64,000 nucleotides of DNA, taken from NCBI RefSeq assembly GCF_900106065.1, contig NZ_LT629796.1:3131501-3195500 (forward strand). The letters run 5' to 3'. This document shows, in pieces, positions 1-9,052 of the stretch. The position numbers and the translations under genes were made by a program. Origin of the DNA: Pseudomonas mandelii (lineage in GTDB: Bacteria > Pseudomonadota > Gammaproteobacteria > Pseudomonadales > Pseudomonadaceae). Positions within the stretch are counted from its first letter, which is position 1. Each line of letters begins with the position of its first letter. The notes beneath the pieces were generated by a model. The model searched no databases. It was not told where the DNA came from and saw only the letters and a program-made list of their open reading frames with translations.

Positions 1-757
1 CGGCGCATTTCATGATGTGCGAGCCGACCGGGGTCGAGCCGGTGAAGGCGATCTTGGCGATGCGTTTGCTGGTGGCCAGGGCTTCGCCGGCTTCTTTGCC
101 GAAGCCTTGAACGACGTTCAGCACGCCGGGCGGCAGCAGGTCGCCGATCAGCTCCATCAGCACGGTGATGCCCAGCGGGGTTTGCTCGGCAGGCTTGAGC
201 ACCACGCAGTTACCGGCGGCCAGGGCCGGGGCGAGTTTCCAGGCGGCCATCAGGATCGGGAAGTTCCACGGGATGATCTGCCCGACCACGCCCAGCGGTT
301 CGTGGATGTGATAGGCCACGGTGTTGCCATCGATCTCGGCGGCGCTGCCTTCCTGGGCGCGGATGCAACCGGCGAAGTAGCGGAAATGGTCGGCGGCCAG
401 CGGGATGTCGGCGTTGAGGGTTTCACGCACGGCTTTGCCATTGTCCCAGGATTCGGTGATTGCCAGGACTTCCAGGTTCTGTTCAATGCGGTCGGCGATT
501 TTCAGCAGCACCAGCGAACGCGCCTGGGCGGACGTGGCGCCCCAGGCATCGGCAGCGGCGTGGGCGGCGTCCAGGGCTTTGTCGATGTCTTCGGCCGTGG
601 AGCGCGGGAATTCGGCAATTGATTGGCCATTCACGGGCGAGGTATTGGTGAAGTACTGACCTTTGACAGGCGCGACGAACTCGCCGCCGATGTAGTTACC
701 GTATTTGCTCTTGAACGAAACGATAGCGCCTTCAGTACCGGGGTGAGCGTAACGCAT
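1..757 (-). CDS. exaC: NAD-dependent aldehyde dehydrogenase, ExaC/AldB type (5' part only)
   Basis: Oxidises acetaldehyde or similar short aldehydes to the acid with NAD. Only the first 252 codons are present; the gene runs off the left edge. The start is ATG at 757 with AGGAGA seven bases upstream. Visible family motifs are [12 protein letters not shown] (cofactor-binding N-terminal half), [10 protein letters not shown] and the glycine motif FTGSTPVG; the catalytic Cys and Glu lie beyond the edge. It diverges from an AcoR-like sigma-54 activator, the usual arrangement for ethanol or acetoin catabolic aldehyde dehydrogenases in Pseudomonas, and has its own sigma-54-type promoter. The exact substrate is inferred; exaC is the best-fitting name rather than a certain one. 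Confidence 0.9.
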   Translation of the reverse strand, partial: MRYAHPGTEGAIVSFKSKYGNYIGGEFVAPVKGQYFTNTSPVNGQSIAEFPRSTAEDIDKALDAAHAAADAWGATSAQARSLVLLKIADRIEQNLEVLAITESWDNGKAVRETLNADIPLAADHFRYFAGCIRAQEGSAAEIDGNTVAYHIHEPLGVVGQIIPWNFPILMAAWKLAPALAAGNCVVLKPAEQTPLGITVLMELIGDLLPPGVLNVVQGFGKEAGEALATSKRIAKIAFTGSTPVGSHIMKCA

Positions 758-823
758 GGTGATTTCTCCTTGGCTTTTTGTGCTTATAAGGGAGAGCGCA
801 TGTGCGCTTGCTATAAGCGTAGA

Positions 824-838
824 GCAAAGGTCGGGCCA
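824..838 (-). promoter_or_regulatory. sigma-54 (-24/-12) promoter for the aldehyde dehydrogenase
   Basis: Read on the minus strand, the site is TGGCCCGACCTTTGC, which has the required GG-N10-GC spacing of RpoN promoters (consensus TGGCAC-N5-TTGC). It lies about 67 bases upstream of the ATG at 757, leaving a leader of about 55 bases. The divergent gene encodes a sigma-54 activator, which makes a chance match less likely. Confidence 0.55.
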
Positions 839-900
839 CTGCCCTGCAGGTCAGGCAAATCAAGGTCTTGCGCTTTTTTTTGTCGGACGGGCGGGCGGCG

Positions 901-965
901 CCTGTGACGATTCCGGTACAGCCCTCGTGACACTTTGTACCGCTTGTGGCACAGCTTGTGACCGG
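901..965. promoter_or_regulatory. candidate upstream activator sites in the exaC/acoR divergent region
   Basis: The 757-1074 gap holds a cluster of related words: GTGAC occurs at about 904, 927 and 958, TGTGGCACA at about 945, and the inverted pair GGTACA (915-920) and TGTACC (936-941). They sit 60-130 bases upstream of the sigma-54 promoter, the normal distance for an enhancer-binding protein. Binding by the AcoR-like protein is inferred. I see no other gene in this gap. Confidence 0.35.
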
Positions 966-1074
966 GCGGTCTTGCCAGCATTGCAATGCGCCGATGGCTG
1001 GAGGATGCTGGGCCACAAGATGTGTGTCAGCCCTTGATGGGGTTCAGCACAGCTCTCGGAGAGAACAATAAGAA

Positions 1075-2988
1075 ATGCACGACAATCATTTGAGTCGCCA
1101 TGCCCAACAAGTCTTGACCGTCACCCAGGGCAAATCCCACCTGCACGGTCCTGGCAGCGACCCGTCCATCGCACGTTCATGGCTGCGCTGCCTTGAGGAT
1201 TATCACCTCGACCCGGCCCTGACGATGGCGCCCACTGTGCTGGAACACGGCCGGGTGCTGGAAAGCCGCGAACGCTTGCAGCAAGTGCTGCACATCGCCG
1301 GCAGCGAAATGACCAGTCTGCATCAGCAACTTTCCGGCGCCGGCCACGCCGTGCTGCTCACCGACGCCCGTGGGGTGATCCTCAACTGCGTCACCGCACC
1401 CGCCGAACGGAAAATCTTCGAGCGCGCCGGCCTGTGGCTTGGCGCCGACTGGAGCGAAGCCTGCGAAGGCACCAACGGCATCGGCACCTGCCTGGTGGAG
1501 CGCCAGTCGCTGACCATTCACCAGGATGAACACTTTCGCGGCCGCCACACCGGCCTGACGTGCTCGGCGAGCCCGGTGTTCGACCCTCACGGCGAGCTGC
1601 TGGCGGTTCTCGATGTGTCCTCGGCGCGTCACGAAGTCTCACGTCAAAGCCAGTTCCACACCATGGCCCTGGTCAATCTCTCGGCGAAGATGATCGAGAG
1701 CTGCTATTTCCTGCGCTACTTCGACAATCAATGGTTGCTGCGCTTTCACCTGCAAGCCGAATCCGTCGGGCTGTTCAGCGAAGGCTTGCTGGCGTTCGAC
1801 GGGGAAGGGCGGATCAGCGCGGTCAACCAGAGTGCGCTGAACTTGCTGGGGCATATTCGCGGTGGATTGCTGGGCAAGCCGGTGGAGGCGTTTTTCGATT
1901 GCTCGCTGGATGACTTGCTCGGCCGCGCCAGTGTCAACGCCAGCGCCAGTTGGCCGTTGCGCACCCGTGATGGGCGGAGTCTGTTTGCCGTGTTGCGCGG
2001 GCAGCCGCGCAGCATTCCGGTGCCGGTGGTGCCAGGTCCGACAATTGCCGAGCGTCCGCGCCTGTCGGGCATCTGCCTGGGCGATGCCGCGTTGCAGGAA
2101 GATTTCCGCAAATCCTTGAGAGTTTTCGAGCGAGACGTGCCGCTGTTGATCAATGGCGAAACCGGTTCCGGCAAAGAAGCCTTTGCCAAAGCCGTGCATC
2201 AGGCCAGCCAGCGGGCCGACAAGGCCTTCGTCGCCCTGAACTGCGCGGCGATCCCTGAAAGCCTGATCGAGAGCGAACTGTTTGGTTATCGCGGCGGCAG
2301 CTTTACCGGCGCGCGCAAGGAAGGCATGCGCGGCAAGTTGCAGCAGGCGGACGGCGGCACACTGTTCCTCGATGAAATCGGCGACATGCCGTTGGCGTTG
2401 CAAACCCGGCTATTAAGGGTGCTGGAAGATCGTCAGGTGGTGCCGATTGGCGGCGAGCCAGAGTCGGTCAATGTGCGGATCATCAGCGCCACTCACCGCC
2501 ATTTACTGGAGCGGGTGCAGGACGGCAGCTTCCGCGAGGATTTGTATTACCGGCTCAATGGGCTGGAGATCGCATTGCCGGCGTTGCGTGAGCGAAGTGA
2601 TAAATCGCAGTTGCTTGATTTTCTGCTGGCCGAGGAAGCGGGCGCAGAGACGGTGCTGATCGATGAGCCGGCCCGGCAAGCCTTGCTGGGTTTCGCCTGG
2701 CCGGGGAACGTGCGGCAGTTGCGCAATGTGCTGCGCACCTTGGCGGCGTTGTGTGACGACGGGCGGATCGGGCTGGAGGATTTGCCGGTGATGATTCGTC
2801 AGGTTCGACCGGTGCCGGTTGTGGCCGTTGAAGAGACTTCCGAACATCCGCTGGACGATGCCGAGCGGCTGGCGTTGCTCAATGCGCTGGAGCAGACCCG
2901 TTGGCACATGACCCATACCGCCGAGCAGCTCGGCGTCAGCCGTAACACCCTCTATCGAAAACTGCGCAAACACGGCATCGCCCGCTAG
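1075..2988 (+). CDS. acoR: AcoR-like sigma-54-dependent transcriptional activator
   Basis: A 637-residue enhancer-binding protein that activates RNA polymerase-sigma-54. The order is an N-terminal GAF-type sensor (about 80-220), a short PAS-like segment (about 240-300), an AAA+ domain (about 330-555) and a C-terminal Fis helix-turn-helix (about 595-637). The Walker A motif GETGSGKE is near residue 360 and the Walker B region DEIGDMP near 432. The sigma-54 contact loop reads GSFTGA rather than GAFTGA. The N-terminal region has the AcoR pattern [20 protein letters not shown]. It probably controls the divergent aldehyde dehydrogenase and perhaps other alcohol or acetoin genes. The acoR name is by family; the inducer is unknown. 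Confidence 0.88.
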   Translation: MHDNHLSRHAQQVLTVTQGKSHLHGPGSDPSIARSWLRCLEDYHLDPALTMAPTVLEHGRVLESRERLQQVLHIAGSEMTSLHQQLSGAGHAVLLTDARGVILNCVTAPAERKIFERAGLWLGADWSEACEGTNGIGTCLVERQSLTIHQDEHFRGRHTGLTCSASPVFDPHGELLAVLDVSSARHEVSRQSQFHTMALVNLSAKMIESCYFLRYFDNQWLLRFHLQAESVGLFSEGLLAFDGEGRISAVNQSALNLLGHIRGGLLGKPVEAFFDCSLDDLLGRASVNASASWPLRTRDGRSLFAVLRGQPRSIPVPVVPGPTIAERPRLSGICLGDAALQEDFRKSLRVFERDVPLLINGETGSGKEAFAKAVHQASQRADKAFVALNCAAIPESLIESELFGYRGGSFTGARKEGMRGKLQQADGGTLFLDEIGDMPLALQTRLLRVLEDRQVVPIGGEPESVNVRIISATHRHLLERVQDGSFREDLYYRLNGLEIALPALRERSDKSQLLDFLLAEEAGAETVLIDEPARQALLGFAWPGNVRQLRNVLRTLAALCDDGRIGLEDLPVMIRQVRPVPVVAVEETSEHPLDDAERLALLNALEQTRWHMTHTAEQLGVSRNTLYRKLRKHGIAR

Positions 2989-3001
2989 GCACGCCGTCAC
3001 A

Positions 3002-3093
3002 CTGCAGGAGCGAGGCTTGCCCGCGAAGAACGATTACGCGGTGTACTGGCGGAATCGTGTTATGGCCTTCGCGGGCAAGCCTCGCTCCTGCAG
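3002..3093. repeat. REPIN, type GGAGCGAGGCTTGCCCGCGA
   Basis: Two REP palindromes in inverted orientation: GCAGGAGCGAGGCTTGCCCG at the left and its exact reverse complement at the right, separated by about 45 bases of unique sequence. It lies 14 bases after the acoR stop and before mpl. This is a Pseudomonas REP doublet; it can fold into a cruciform or a long hairpin RNA. Confidence 0.9.
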
Positions 3094-3171
3094 GTTTTGC
3101 GTTGACCCGAAACAAAGGTGCGAATTTTCCCACCCTACGCTAACCTGCGGCCATGTTTTACGAGGTCGACT

Positions 3172-4521
3172 ATGCATATTCATATTCTTGGTATCTGCGG
3201 CACTTTCATGGGTTCGATGGCGGTTCTGGCCAAAGAGCTGGGCCATCACGTGACGGGCTCCGATGCCAACGTCTATCCGCCGATGAGCACTCAGCTTGAA
3301 GCGCAGGGCATTGAGTTGACCCAAGGCTACGACCCTGCCCAACTCGATCCGGCGCCGGATCTGGTGGTGATCGGCAACGCCATGTCGCGCGGCAACCCGG
3401 CCGTCGAATACGTGTTGAACAAAGGCCTGCCCTACGTCTCCGGCCCGCAATGGCTGGCCGACCACGTGCTGCAAGGTCGCTGGGTCCTGGCCGTCGCCGG
3501 CACCCATGGTAAAACCACCACCAGCAGCATGCTTGCCTGGGTCCTGGAGCATGCGGGCATGAGCCCGGGCTTCCTGATCGGCGGCGTGCCGCAGAACTTC
3601 TCGGTGTCGGCGCGTCTGGGTGACACACCGTTCTTCGTCATCGAGGCCGACGAGTACGACAGCGCGTTCTTCGACAAGCGCTCCAAGTTTGTTCACTACC
3701 GCCCGCGCACGGCCATTCTGAACAACCTGGAATACGATCACGCCGACATCTTCCCGGATTTGCCCGCCATTGAGCGGCAGTTCCACCACTTGGTGCGAAC
3801 CATCCCGAGCGAAGGCCTGGTGATTCACCCGACCACCGAGCCAGCGTTGCAGCGCGTCATCGAGATGGGCTGCTGGACCCCAGTGCAAACCACCGGTGCA
3901 GGCGGTCAGTGGCAGGTCAAGCTGCTGAGCGAAGACGGCTCCAGGTTCGAAGTGATGTTCGAAGGCGTCGCCCAAGGCGTCGTCGATTGGGACATGACCG
4001 GCCAGCACAACGTCGCCAACGCCCTGGCCACCCTGGCGGCTGCTCGCCACGTCGGCGTTGTACCGTCGATGGGCATCGCTGCATTGAGCGCCTTCAAAAG
4101 CGTGAAACGCCGGATGGAGAAAGTCGCCGAGGTTCGCGGCATTACCATCTACGACGACTTCGCTCACCACCCGACGGCCATTGCGACGACCCTCGACGGC
4201 CTGCGCAAACGCATCGGTGATGCGCCGTTGATTGCGATCATCGAGCCGCGCTCCAACTCCATGAAGCTCGGCGCTCACCGCGACGGCTTGCCGGAAAGCG
4301 TGGTCGATGCCGATCAAGTGATCTGGTATGCCCCCGCCAACCTCGGTTGGGACCTGGGCGCGACCGCCGCGTTGTGCACGGTGCCGTCGATCGTCAGCGA
4401 CTCTCTGGAAGGCATCATCGAGCGCGTGAAGAGCCAGGCCCAGCCCGGCACCCACGTGGTGATCATGAGCAACGGCGGCTTCGGCGGCCTGCACGGCAAA
4501 CTCGCCGAGGCGCTGCAATGA
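3172..4521 (+). CDS. mpl: UDP-N-acetylmuramate:tripeptide ligase Mpl
   Basis: Joins the recycled peptide L-Ala-gamma-D-Glu-meso-DAP to UDP-MurNAc in cytoplasmic peptidoglycan recycling. The product is 449 residues, as expected for Mpl. It shows the Mur-ligase N-terminal glycine motif [11 protein letters not shown], the ATP-binding loop [12 protein letters not shown] (about residues 110-121) and the acidic pair in [16 protein letters not shown]. The start is the ATG at 3172 with CGAGG upstream; an in-frame ATG at 3118 gives an 18-residue extension unlike the family. The stop overlaps the ubiX start by four bases, so the two are translationally coupled. Confidence 0.96.
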   Translation: MHIHILGICGTFMGSMAVLAKELGHHVTGSDANVYPPMSTQLEAQGIELTQGYDPAQLDPAPDLVVIGNAMSRGNPAVEYVLNKGLPYVSGPQWLADHVLQGRWVLAVAGTHGKTTTSSMLAWVLEHAGMSPGFLIGGVPQNFSVSARLGDTPFFVIEADEYDSAFFDKRSKFVHYRPRTAILNNLEYDHADIFPDLPAIERQFHHLVRTIPSEGLVIHPTTEPALQRVIEMGCWTPVQTTGAGGQWQVKLLSEDGSRFEVMFEGVAQGVVDWDMTGQHNVANALATLAAARHVGVVPSMGIAALSAFKSVKRRMEKVAEVRGITIYDDFAHHPTAIATTLDGLRKRIGDAPLIAIIEPRSNSMKLGAHRDGLPESVVDADQVIWYAPANLGWDLGATAALCTVPSIVSDSLEGIIERVKSQAQPGTHVVIMSNGGFGGLHGKLAEALQ

Positions 4522-5150
4522 ACAACGGCCCGGAACGCATCACCCTCGCGATGACGGGTGCTTCGGGCGCCCAGTACGGTTTACGTCTGCTCGACTGCCT
4601 GATCCGCGAAGACCGCGAGGTGCATTTCCTGATCTCCAAGGCGGCGCAACTGGTGATGGCCACCGAGACTGACGTCACGCTGCCGGCCAAACCGCAGACG
4701 ATGCAGGCCTTCCTCACTGAGTACACCGGTGCGGCCGCCGGGCAGATCAAGGTGTACGGCAAGGAAGACTGGATGTCGCCAGTGGCCTCGGGTTCCGGTG
4801 CGCCCGCGGCGATGGTGGTGGTGCCGTGTTCCACGGGAACCTTGTCGGCGATCGCGACCGGTGCCTGCAACAACCTGATCGAGCGGGCTGCCGACGTGAC
4901 GTTGAAAGAGCGTCGCCAGCTGATTCTGGTGCCGCGTGAAGCGCCGTATTCGAGCATTCATCTGGAGCACATGCTCAAGCTGTCGAACATGGGCGTGACG
5001 ATATTGCCGGCGTCGCCGGGCTTTTATCATCAGCCGCAGACGATCGATGACTTGATCGACTTTGTCGTGGCGCGGATTCTCAATCTGCTGAACATCCCGC
5101 AAGACATGCTGCCGCGTTGGGGCGAACACCATTTGAGCAGCGATGAATAA
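4518..5150 (+). CDS. ubiX: flavin prenyltransferase UbiX
   Basis: Prenylates FMN with dimethylallyl phosphate to make the prenyl-FMN cofactor of the UbiD decarboxylase in ubiquinone synthesis. The product is 210 residues. The flavoprotein N-terminus [12 protein letters not shown] and the conserved segments [13 protein letters not shown] and [13 protein letters not shown] are present. The start ATG overlaps the mpl stop (ATGA) and the stop overlaps the next lipoprotein gene by eight bases, so the three genes form one operon. Confidence 0.96.
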   Translation: MNNGPERITLAMTGASGAQYGLRLLDCLIREDREVHFLISKAAQLVMATETDVTLPAKPQTMQAFLTEYTGAAAGQIKVYGKEDWMSPVASGSGAPAAMVVVPCSTGTLSAIATGACNNLIERAADVTLKERRQLILVPREAPYSSIHLEHMLKLSNMGVTILPASPGFYHQPQTIDDLIDFVVARILNLLNIPQDMLPRWGEHHLSSDE

Positions 5151-5427
5151 GCTGCTGATTGTTCTGCTGGCCCTGCAATTGGGGGGCTGCGCCACGGCGC
5201 GCACGCTGGACGCGGCCAAGCCTGGGGCGCCAGTGGTGTACGCGGGGACGCGCCTGGATTTGTATGCCATGAATGGCGGTTGTTGCGCGATGGACCGGTT
5301 TGGCGCCGAAGCGCCGAGCTACCCCGGCGTCGACCTGCCGGCCAGCGCGTTGCTCGACACGCTGTTATTGCCGTTGTCATTGCTGACAGTGATCGGGGTG
5401 AGTTTCCAGGCGACGGGCGGGTTGTAG
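5143..5427 (+). CDS. small YceK/YidQ-type lipoprotein
   Basis: A 94-residue predicted lipoprotein. A signal peptide of about 16 residues ends in the lipobox LQLGGC, with lipidation at Cys17. The body carries [19 protein letters not shown] and a C-terminal hydrophobic stretch ([17 protein letters not shown]), the pattern of the YceK/YidQ (DUF1375) family. The function of that family is unknown. The start lies inside the last codons of ubiX, so it is probably translated from the same mRNA. Confidence 0.85.
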   Translation: MNKLLIVLLALQLGGCATARTLDAAKPGAPVVYAGTRLDLYAMNGGCCAMDRFGAEAPSYPGVDLPASALLDTLLLPLSLLTVIGVSFQATGGL

Positions 5428-5448
5428 CGTTCGGCTTTGAATCGGTGT

Positions 5449-5526
5449 GCGCCCTTCGCGGGCAAGCCTCGCTCCTACGGGTTCTCCGTTGCCTGTGTAG
5501 GAGCGAGGTTTGCCCGCGAAGGCGCC
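5449..5526. repeat. REPIN, type GGAGCGAGGCTTGCCCGCGA
   Basis: Inverted pair: CTTCGCGGGCAAGCCTCGCT at the left and GGAGCGAGGTTTGCCCGCGA at the right (one G-to-A/T difference), with a short spacer of about 14 bases. It sits between the convergent lipoprotein gene and the oxidoreductase and probably forms the shared 3' end. Confidence 0.88.
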
Positions 5527-5544
5527 CTCTCAGACACCAAAGGA

Positions 5545-6186
5545 TTATTTGCCTAGCTTGCGCAGTTCATCCGATTCGACAATCCGTACCCCATCCTGCT
5601 CTTCCAGCGCCAGTCTCCACATGGCGCGAGCCAGTTGGCAGGCTTCGATGCCGCGGTACTTGCCAGGGATCAAGCGCGACAACGGCCCGACGAGTTGCTC
5701 GGCCGTGCGCGGTTCCAGTCGATCGCCCAGCAACAACGAAGGTCGGCAAATGGTCAGCTGCGGCCAGTCCTGCGCGCGCAATGCGTACTCCATCTCGCCT
5801 TTGACCCGGTTGTAGAAAATCGAGGATCTGCGATCGGCCCCCAGGGCACTGATCACGATCAGGTGCCGGGCACCCATTTCCCGTGCACGTTTGGCGAACG
5901 CCACCACCATGTCCAGGTCGACCGCACGAAAGGCTTGTTCGGAGCCAGCCTGCTTGATTGTGGTGCCGAGGCAGCAATAGGCGATGTCGACGCGACCGTT
6001 CAGTTGCGGCAGAAACGCCGCCGCGTCGCCGACCGGGTTTTCCAGATGGGGATGCTCGGCCAGTGGCCGGCGTGAGGGGGCCAGTACCCTTGAAATCGTT
6101 GGCTCGTTGAGCAGGCGATCAAGCAGATGTTCGCCGGTCAACCCGGTAGCTCCGGCAAGCAGTACATGCTGAGGCGTCAAGTACAT
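5545..6186 (-). CDS. NAD(P)H-binding oxidoreductase of the atypical SDR family
   Basis: A 213-residue Rossmann-fold protein. The N-terminus [20 protein letters not shown] is the glycine-rich dinucleotide-binding motif GATGxxG, followed by [16 protein letters not shown] and [20 protein letters not shown], as in the HTATIP2/YbjT-like group. There is no signal peptide or membrane segment, so it is cytoplasmic. The start ATG at 6186 has GGGGGAAA upstream. The substrate is unknown. It follows the C13-protease lipoprotein gene on the same strand with a 27-base gap. Confidence 0.8.
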   Translation of the reverse strand: MYLTPQHVLLAGATGLTGEHLLDRLLNEPTISRVLAPSRRPLAEHPHLENPVGDAAAFLPQLNGRVDIAYCCLGTTIKQAGSEQAFRAVDLDMVVAFAKRAREMGARHLIVISALGADRRSSIFYNRVKGEMEYALRAQDWPQLTICRPSLLLGDRLEPRTAEQLVGPLSRLIPGKYRGIEACQLARAMWRLALEEQDGVRIVESDELRKLGK

Positions 6187-6213
6187 AGTGTTTCCCCCTT
6201 GATACTGTTCAGC

Positions 6214-7932
6214 TTAGTTGCTCTTTGCATCCTTGCTGCTGATAGAGACACTTTGTAGCGCTTTTCGTGCCTGCTGTTTGCGCAAGAGTTGCCAGTGCGA
6301 GAGGACCGTTTTCGGCGCCCAGAGCTGCGGTTCAGAGGCCTCGAAGCCGTCAGCGAGTTCACGCTCTGCCACCGTGGCCTTGGCCAGCTTGAAGGCATGC
6401 TCCAGGTCGTCGGTCTGGTTCAGCGCCTGGGCGAACAGCGCGTCGCCGAAGTAGGTGAAATTGGCTTCTTCCGAGCAACCGAAGGACACCCGATCAGCGC
6501 GCGAGGCGGTCATGATCAGCGTGCGTTCATCCTTGAGTGCGGGGATGAAGCCGCCGGAATAGCAGGACGAAATCACCACGATCTTGTCGCGGTTCTTCAA
6601 GGGCGCGAGTACGGCGGCGAGTTCGTCGGCCGGCAGGTCGGCCAGCTCCATGCGCGGCTGGTCGAGCACCAGTTCATGTTCGCTGCTGCCATGGCTGGTC
6701 AGGTAGATGAAGATCAAGTCTTCCGGGCCACTGCGTTCGGCCAGGGTCATTGCGGCGCGGCGCAGGTTTTCCCGGGTGGCCATCGGCCGGTCGACGAGGT
6801 GATCGCGATGGTTCACCAGGCGGATCTGGCCGAAGGCGCCGAAGCGGCTGCTGAGCATGTTGCTGACGTAATCGGACTCGCGCAGGAACACGCTCTGCTT
6901 GCCGTCGCCGCCCAGGGTCAAGGTGTACAGCTCGACCATCGGGGTCGAGGCTGGCACGTTGGACAGAGCGTCATCGAGTAACCGGCCCTGGGCCAGCAAG
7001 CCGAGCTCCAGGGTGTCGGGCAGCAACTTGCCGTCGGCATCGCGAACACGCTGGCCATTGACCCACGTTCCGCTTTGCACTGTGCCGTCGGTGAGCACCA
7101 GGGTGCCGCGCCCCGAGTAGCTGTCATTGTCGAACTGGCCGATGTAGAAGCTGCCGTCGGGCAGGTTCAATCGACCCTGGCCGGTAAAGCGCCAGTCGCT
7201 GAACTGGCCGATGTAATGACTGCCGTCAGCGCCGATCAACTCGCCCTTGCCGTTCAGCGAGCCTTCCTTGAACTGGCCCAGCCAGACATCGCCGTCGGCG
7301 TTTTCGTAGCGGCCCTTGCCGTGCAGTTGATTGTTCTTGAAGCCGCCGACATAGATGTCGCCGTCGGCGCTGTTGAAGGTTCCGTTGCCTTCCAGCTGAC
7401 CGTCCTTGAAGTGCCCGGTGAACTGATTGCCACTGGCGTCGCCGCGCTGCCCTTCACCGTTGGGTTTGCCATTGGCGAACTGGCCCTGGTAGGAACTGCC
7501 GTCGTCGAGTTCGAGACGCCCGAGCCCTGAATATTGATCGGCCTTGAATTCACCGCGATAGGTCATCGCGTTTTCTTTTAGCGTGCCTTCACCGTCACGG
7601 CGGCCGAGTTTGAATCCGCCGGTGTAGCTGCTGCCGCTGGTGGTCAGTGTGCCCTTGCCGTCAAACAGGCCTTGATTGAATTGGCCCCGATAGACTTCGC
7701 CGTTGCTGCCATGCCACTCGCCCTGGCCATGCCATTGCCCCTTGTCGAACTCGCCGGCGTACCAGCTGCCGTTGGGGTAGTCGATGCGGCCCTGGCCTTG
7801 CAACAAGCCGTTGACCAGATCACCGCGATAGCGCCCGCCGTCCGGCAAGCGGGCATCCGGGGGCAGCAGCGATTCGCCGTCGCCGCAAGCGGTGAGCAAC
7901 AGGGTCAGGGCGAGGAGTGCAAGTGAGCGCAT
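6214..7932 (-). CDS. MORN-repeat lipoprotein with C13 (legumain-like) peptidase domain
   Basis: A 572-residue predicted lipoprotein. The signal peptide ends in LLTAC, with lipidation at about Cys16. Residues about 34-309 form twelve tandem MORN units of 22-23 residues (pattern YxGxFxxGxxxGxGxxxxxDG). The C-terminal half (about 325-545) is a C13/caspase-clan domain with the catalytic His in IYLTSHGSS (about residue 417) and the catalytic Cys in VISSCYSGG (about 460), each after a hydrophobic beta-strand as the clan requires. It is probably an outer-membrane or periplasmic cysteine protease with MORN repeats as a lipid- or protein-binding stalk. The family is present in Pseudomonas but no substrate is known to me. 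The ribosome site is weak (GGATC). Confidence 0.85.
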   Translation of the reverse strand: MRSLALLALTLLLTACGDGESLLPPDARLPDGGRYRGDLVNGLLQGQGRIDYPNGSWYAGEFDKGQWHGQGEWHGSNGEVYRGQFNQGLFDGKGTLTTSGSSYTGGFKLGRRDGEGTLKENAMTYRGEFKADQYSGLGRLELDDGSSYQGQFANGKPNGEGQRGDASGNQFTGHFKDGQLEGNGTFNSADGDIYVGGFKNNQLHGKGRYENADGDVWLGQFKEGSLNGKGELIGADGSHYIGQFSDWRFTGQGRLNLPDGSFYIGQFDNDSYSGRGTLVLTDGTVQSGTWVNGQRVRDADGKLLPDTLELGLLAQGRLLDDALSNVPASTPMVELYTLTLGGDGKQSVFLRESDYVSNMLSSRFGAFGQIRLVNHRDHLVDRPMATRENLRRAAMTLAERSGPEDLIFIYLTSHGSSEHELVLDQPRMELADLPADELAAVLAPLKNRDKIVVISSCYSGGFIPALKDERTLIMTASRADRVSFGCSEEANFTYFGDALFAQALNQTDDLEHAFKLAKATVAERELADGFEASEPQLWAPKTVLSHWQLLRKQQARKALQSVSISSKDAKSN

Positions 7933-7999
7933 AGCGGGATCCGGGCAATTATGCGACGGAGTATGCCGCAGCTATGTGTCGTATATATAGAGATACGGC

Positions 8000-8023
8000 G
8001 CGAAACAGCGTGAGCTGTTTCGC
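8000..8023 (-). terminator. hairpin after the MaoC gene
   Basis: A perfect 10-base stem, GCGAAACAGC / GCTGTTTCGC with a GTGA loop, lies 14 bases beyond the stop of the MaoC gene. No clear T-run follows on the minus strand, so it may be a weak or Rho-assisted terminator. Confidence 0.45.
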
Positions 8024-8036
8024 AATCAGACCTGTG

Positions 8037-8492
8037 TCAGACGAAACAGAGGGACAGCGGCTCGGCGATATACGCCGGTTTGTCCGAGCCTTCGATTTCA
8101 AGCGTGGCGGTGGCTTTGAGCAGCCATTGGCCGGGTTTTTTCTCGATGACTTCGTTCATGTCGACCTTGAGCCGAACCCTGGAGTTGACCTTTACTGGCT
8201 GGATGAAGCGCACGCTGTCCAGGCCATAGTTGACCACCATCTTCGCCCCTTGAGGGAGGATCAGGATGTCTTCCATCAGTTTCGGGATCAGCGACAGTGA
8301 CAGGAATCCGTGTGCAATGGTGCTGCCAAATGGCGTTTGCGCGGCTTTGACCGGGTCGACGTGAATAAACTGATAATCGCCTGTGGCTTCTGCGAACAGG
8401 TTGATGCGCTCCTGATCGATGGTGAGCCATTCGGAACGTCCGAGTTCCTTGCCGACATAATCTTTGAGCTCTGCAACGGGAACATAGGGCAT
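8037..8492 (-). CDS. MaoC-family (R)-specific enoyl-CoA hydratase
   Basis: A 151-residue single hot-dog domain. The family signature is FAEATGDYQFIHVDPVKAAQ followed by FGSTIAHGFLSLSLIP, which carries the catalytic Asp and His of the hydratase-2 type (D-x4-H). The likely reaction is hydration of trans-2-enoyl-CoA, but related proteins act on other thioesters. The start at 8492 is preceded by AAGGAGAG. It stands alone and diverges from the cidA/lrgA-like pair. Confidence 0.88.
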   Translation of the reverse strand: MPYVPVAELKDYVGKELGRSEWLTIDQERINLFAEATGDYQFIHVDPVKAAQTPFGSTIAHGFLSLSLIPKLMEDILILPQGAKMVVNYGLDSVRFIQPVKVNSRVRLKVDMNEVIEKKPGQWLLKATATLEIEGSDKPAYIAEPLSLCFV

Positions 8493-8640
8493 TGAGACTC
8501 TCCTTGGGTTTCATCGGATTTATAGTTTTTCGAGTGGGGGGATTTGGCCTCCCTGTGAACCACTTTAGATCAACATGGCAAATTGCTCCGGTCAACTGAC
8601 CATGCTTTTGGCGAATGCCGATCCATAGCGTTGACGTGCT

Positions 8641-8646
8641 TATAAT
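8641..8646 (+). promoter_or_regulatory. -10 element (TATAAT) upstream of the lrgA-like gene
   Basis: A perfect TATAAT 44 bases before the ATG at 8690. The -35 region is poor (CCGATC at the 17-base spacing). This element supports the start at 8690, since the longer in-frame ATG at 8615 would lie upstream of it. Confidence 0.45.
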
Positions 8647-8689
8647 GCCCGGCCCCTTTTTGGTGGGGCGCGCGTGCGGGAGATGCTGG

Positions 8690-9052
8690 ATGTTGTTACG
8701 TGGCCTGACCTGGCTGGTGCTGTTCCAATTGCTGGGCACAGCCATCAACCATTTGTTTTTACCGGTACTGCCCGGGCCGATTGTCGGCCTGCTGCTGTTG
8801 CTGGTGTACCTGATTTCGCGCGGGCAAGTCGGCGAGCCGTTGAACCTGGCCGCCAGCAGCCTGCTGCGCTATTTGCCTTTGCTGTTGGTGCCGCCGGCCG
8901 TGGGCGTGATGGTTTACGCCAAGGACATCGCCGCAGACTTCTGGGCCATTGCCGGCGCGCTGGTGTTGTCGCTGGTGCTGTCCATGGCGTTTGTCGGGGT
9001 GCTGATGCAGCGCATGGTCAAGCGTCATGCCCATCGCGGAGATCGCTCATGA
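8690..9052 (+). CDS. CidA/LrgA-family holin-like membrane protein
   Basis: A 120-residue integral membrane protein with four predicted segments, including the family core LPVLPGPIVGLLLLLVYL and LLVPPAVGVMVYAKDI. CidA/LrgA proteins act with a CidB/LrgB partner in murein hydrolase control or small-metabolite export. I chose the ATG at 8690 (GGGAG about eight bases upstream, just after a TATAAT box); ATGs at 8615 and 8645 would add residues that do not resemble the family. The stop overlaps the next start by four bases. Confidence 0.88.
   Translation: MLLRGLTWLVLFQLLGTAINHLFLPVLPGPIVGLLLLLVYLISRGQVGEPLNLAASSLLRYLPLLLVPPAVGVMVYAKDIAADFWAIAGALVLSLVLSMAFVGVLMQRMVKRHAHRGDRS

Noticed and set aside
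3034..4518. 494-codon open frame opposite mpl
   Set aside because: Antisense shadow of mpl; composition rich in His, Gln, Gly and Arg as expected for a reversed GC-rich gene.
8615..8689. N-terminal extension of the CidA/LrgA-like gene
   Set aside because: The ATG lies before a TATAAT box and the added residues do not look like the family.
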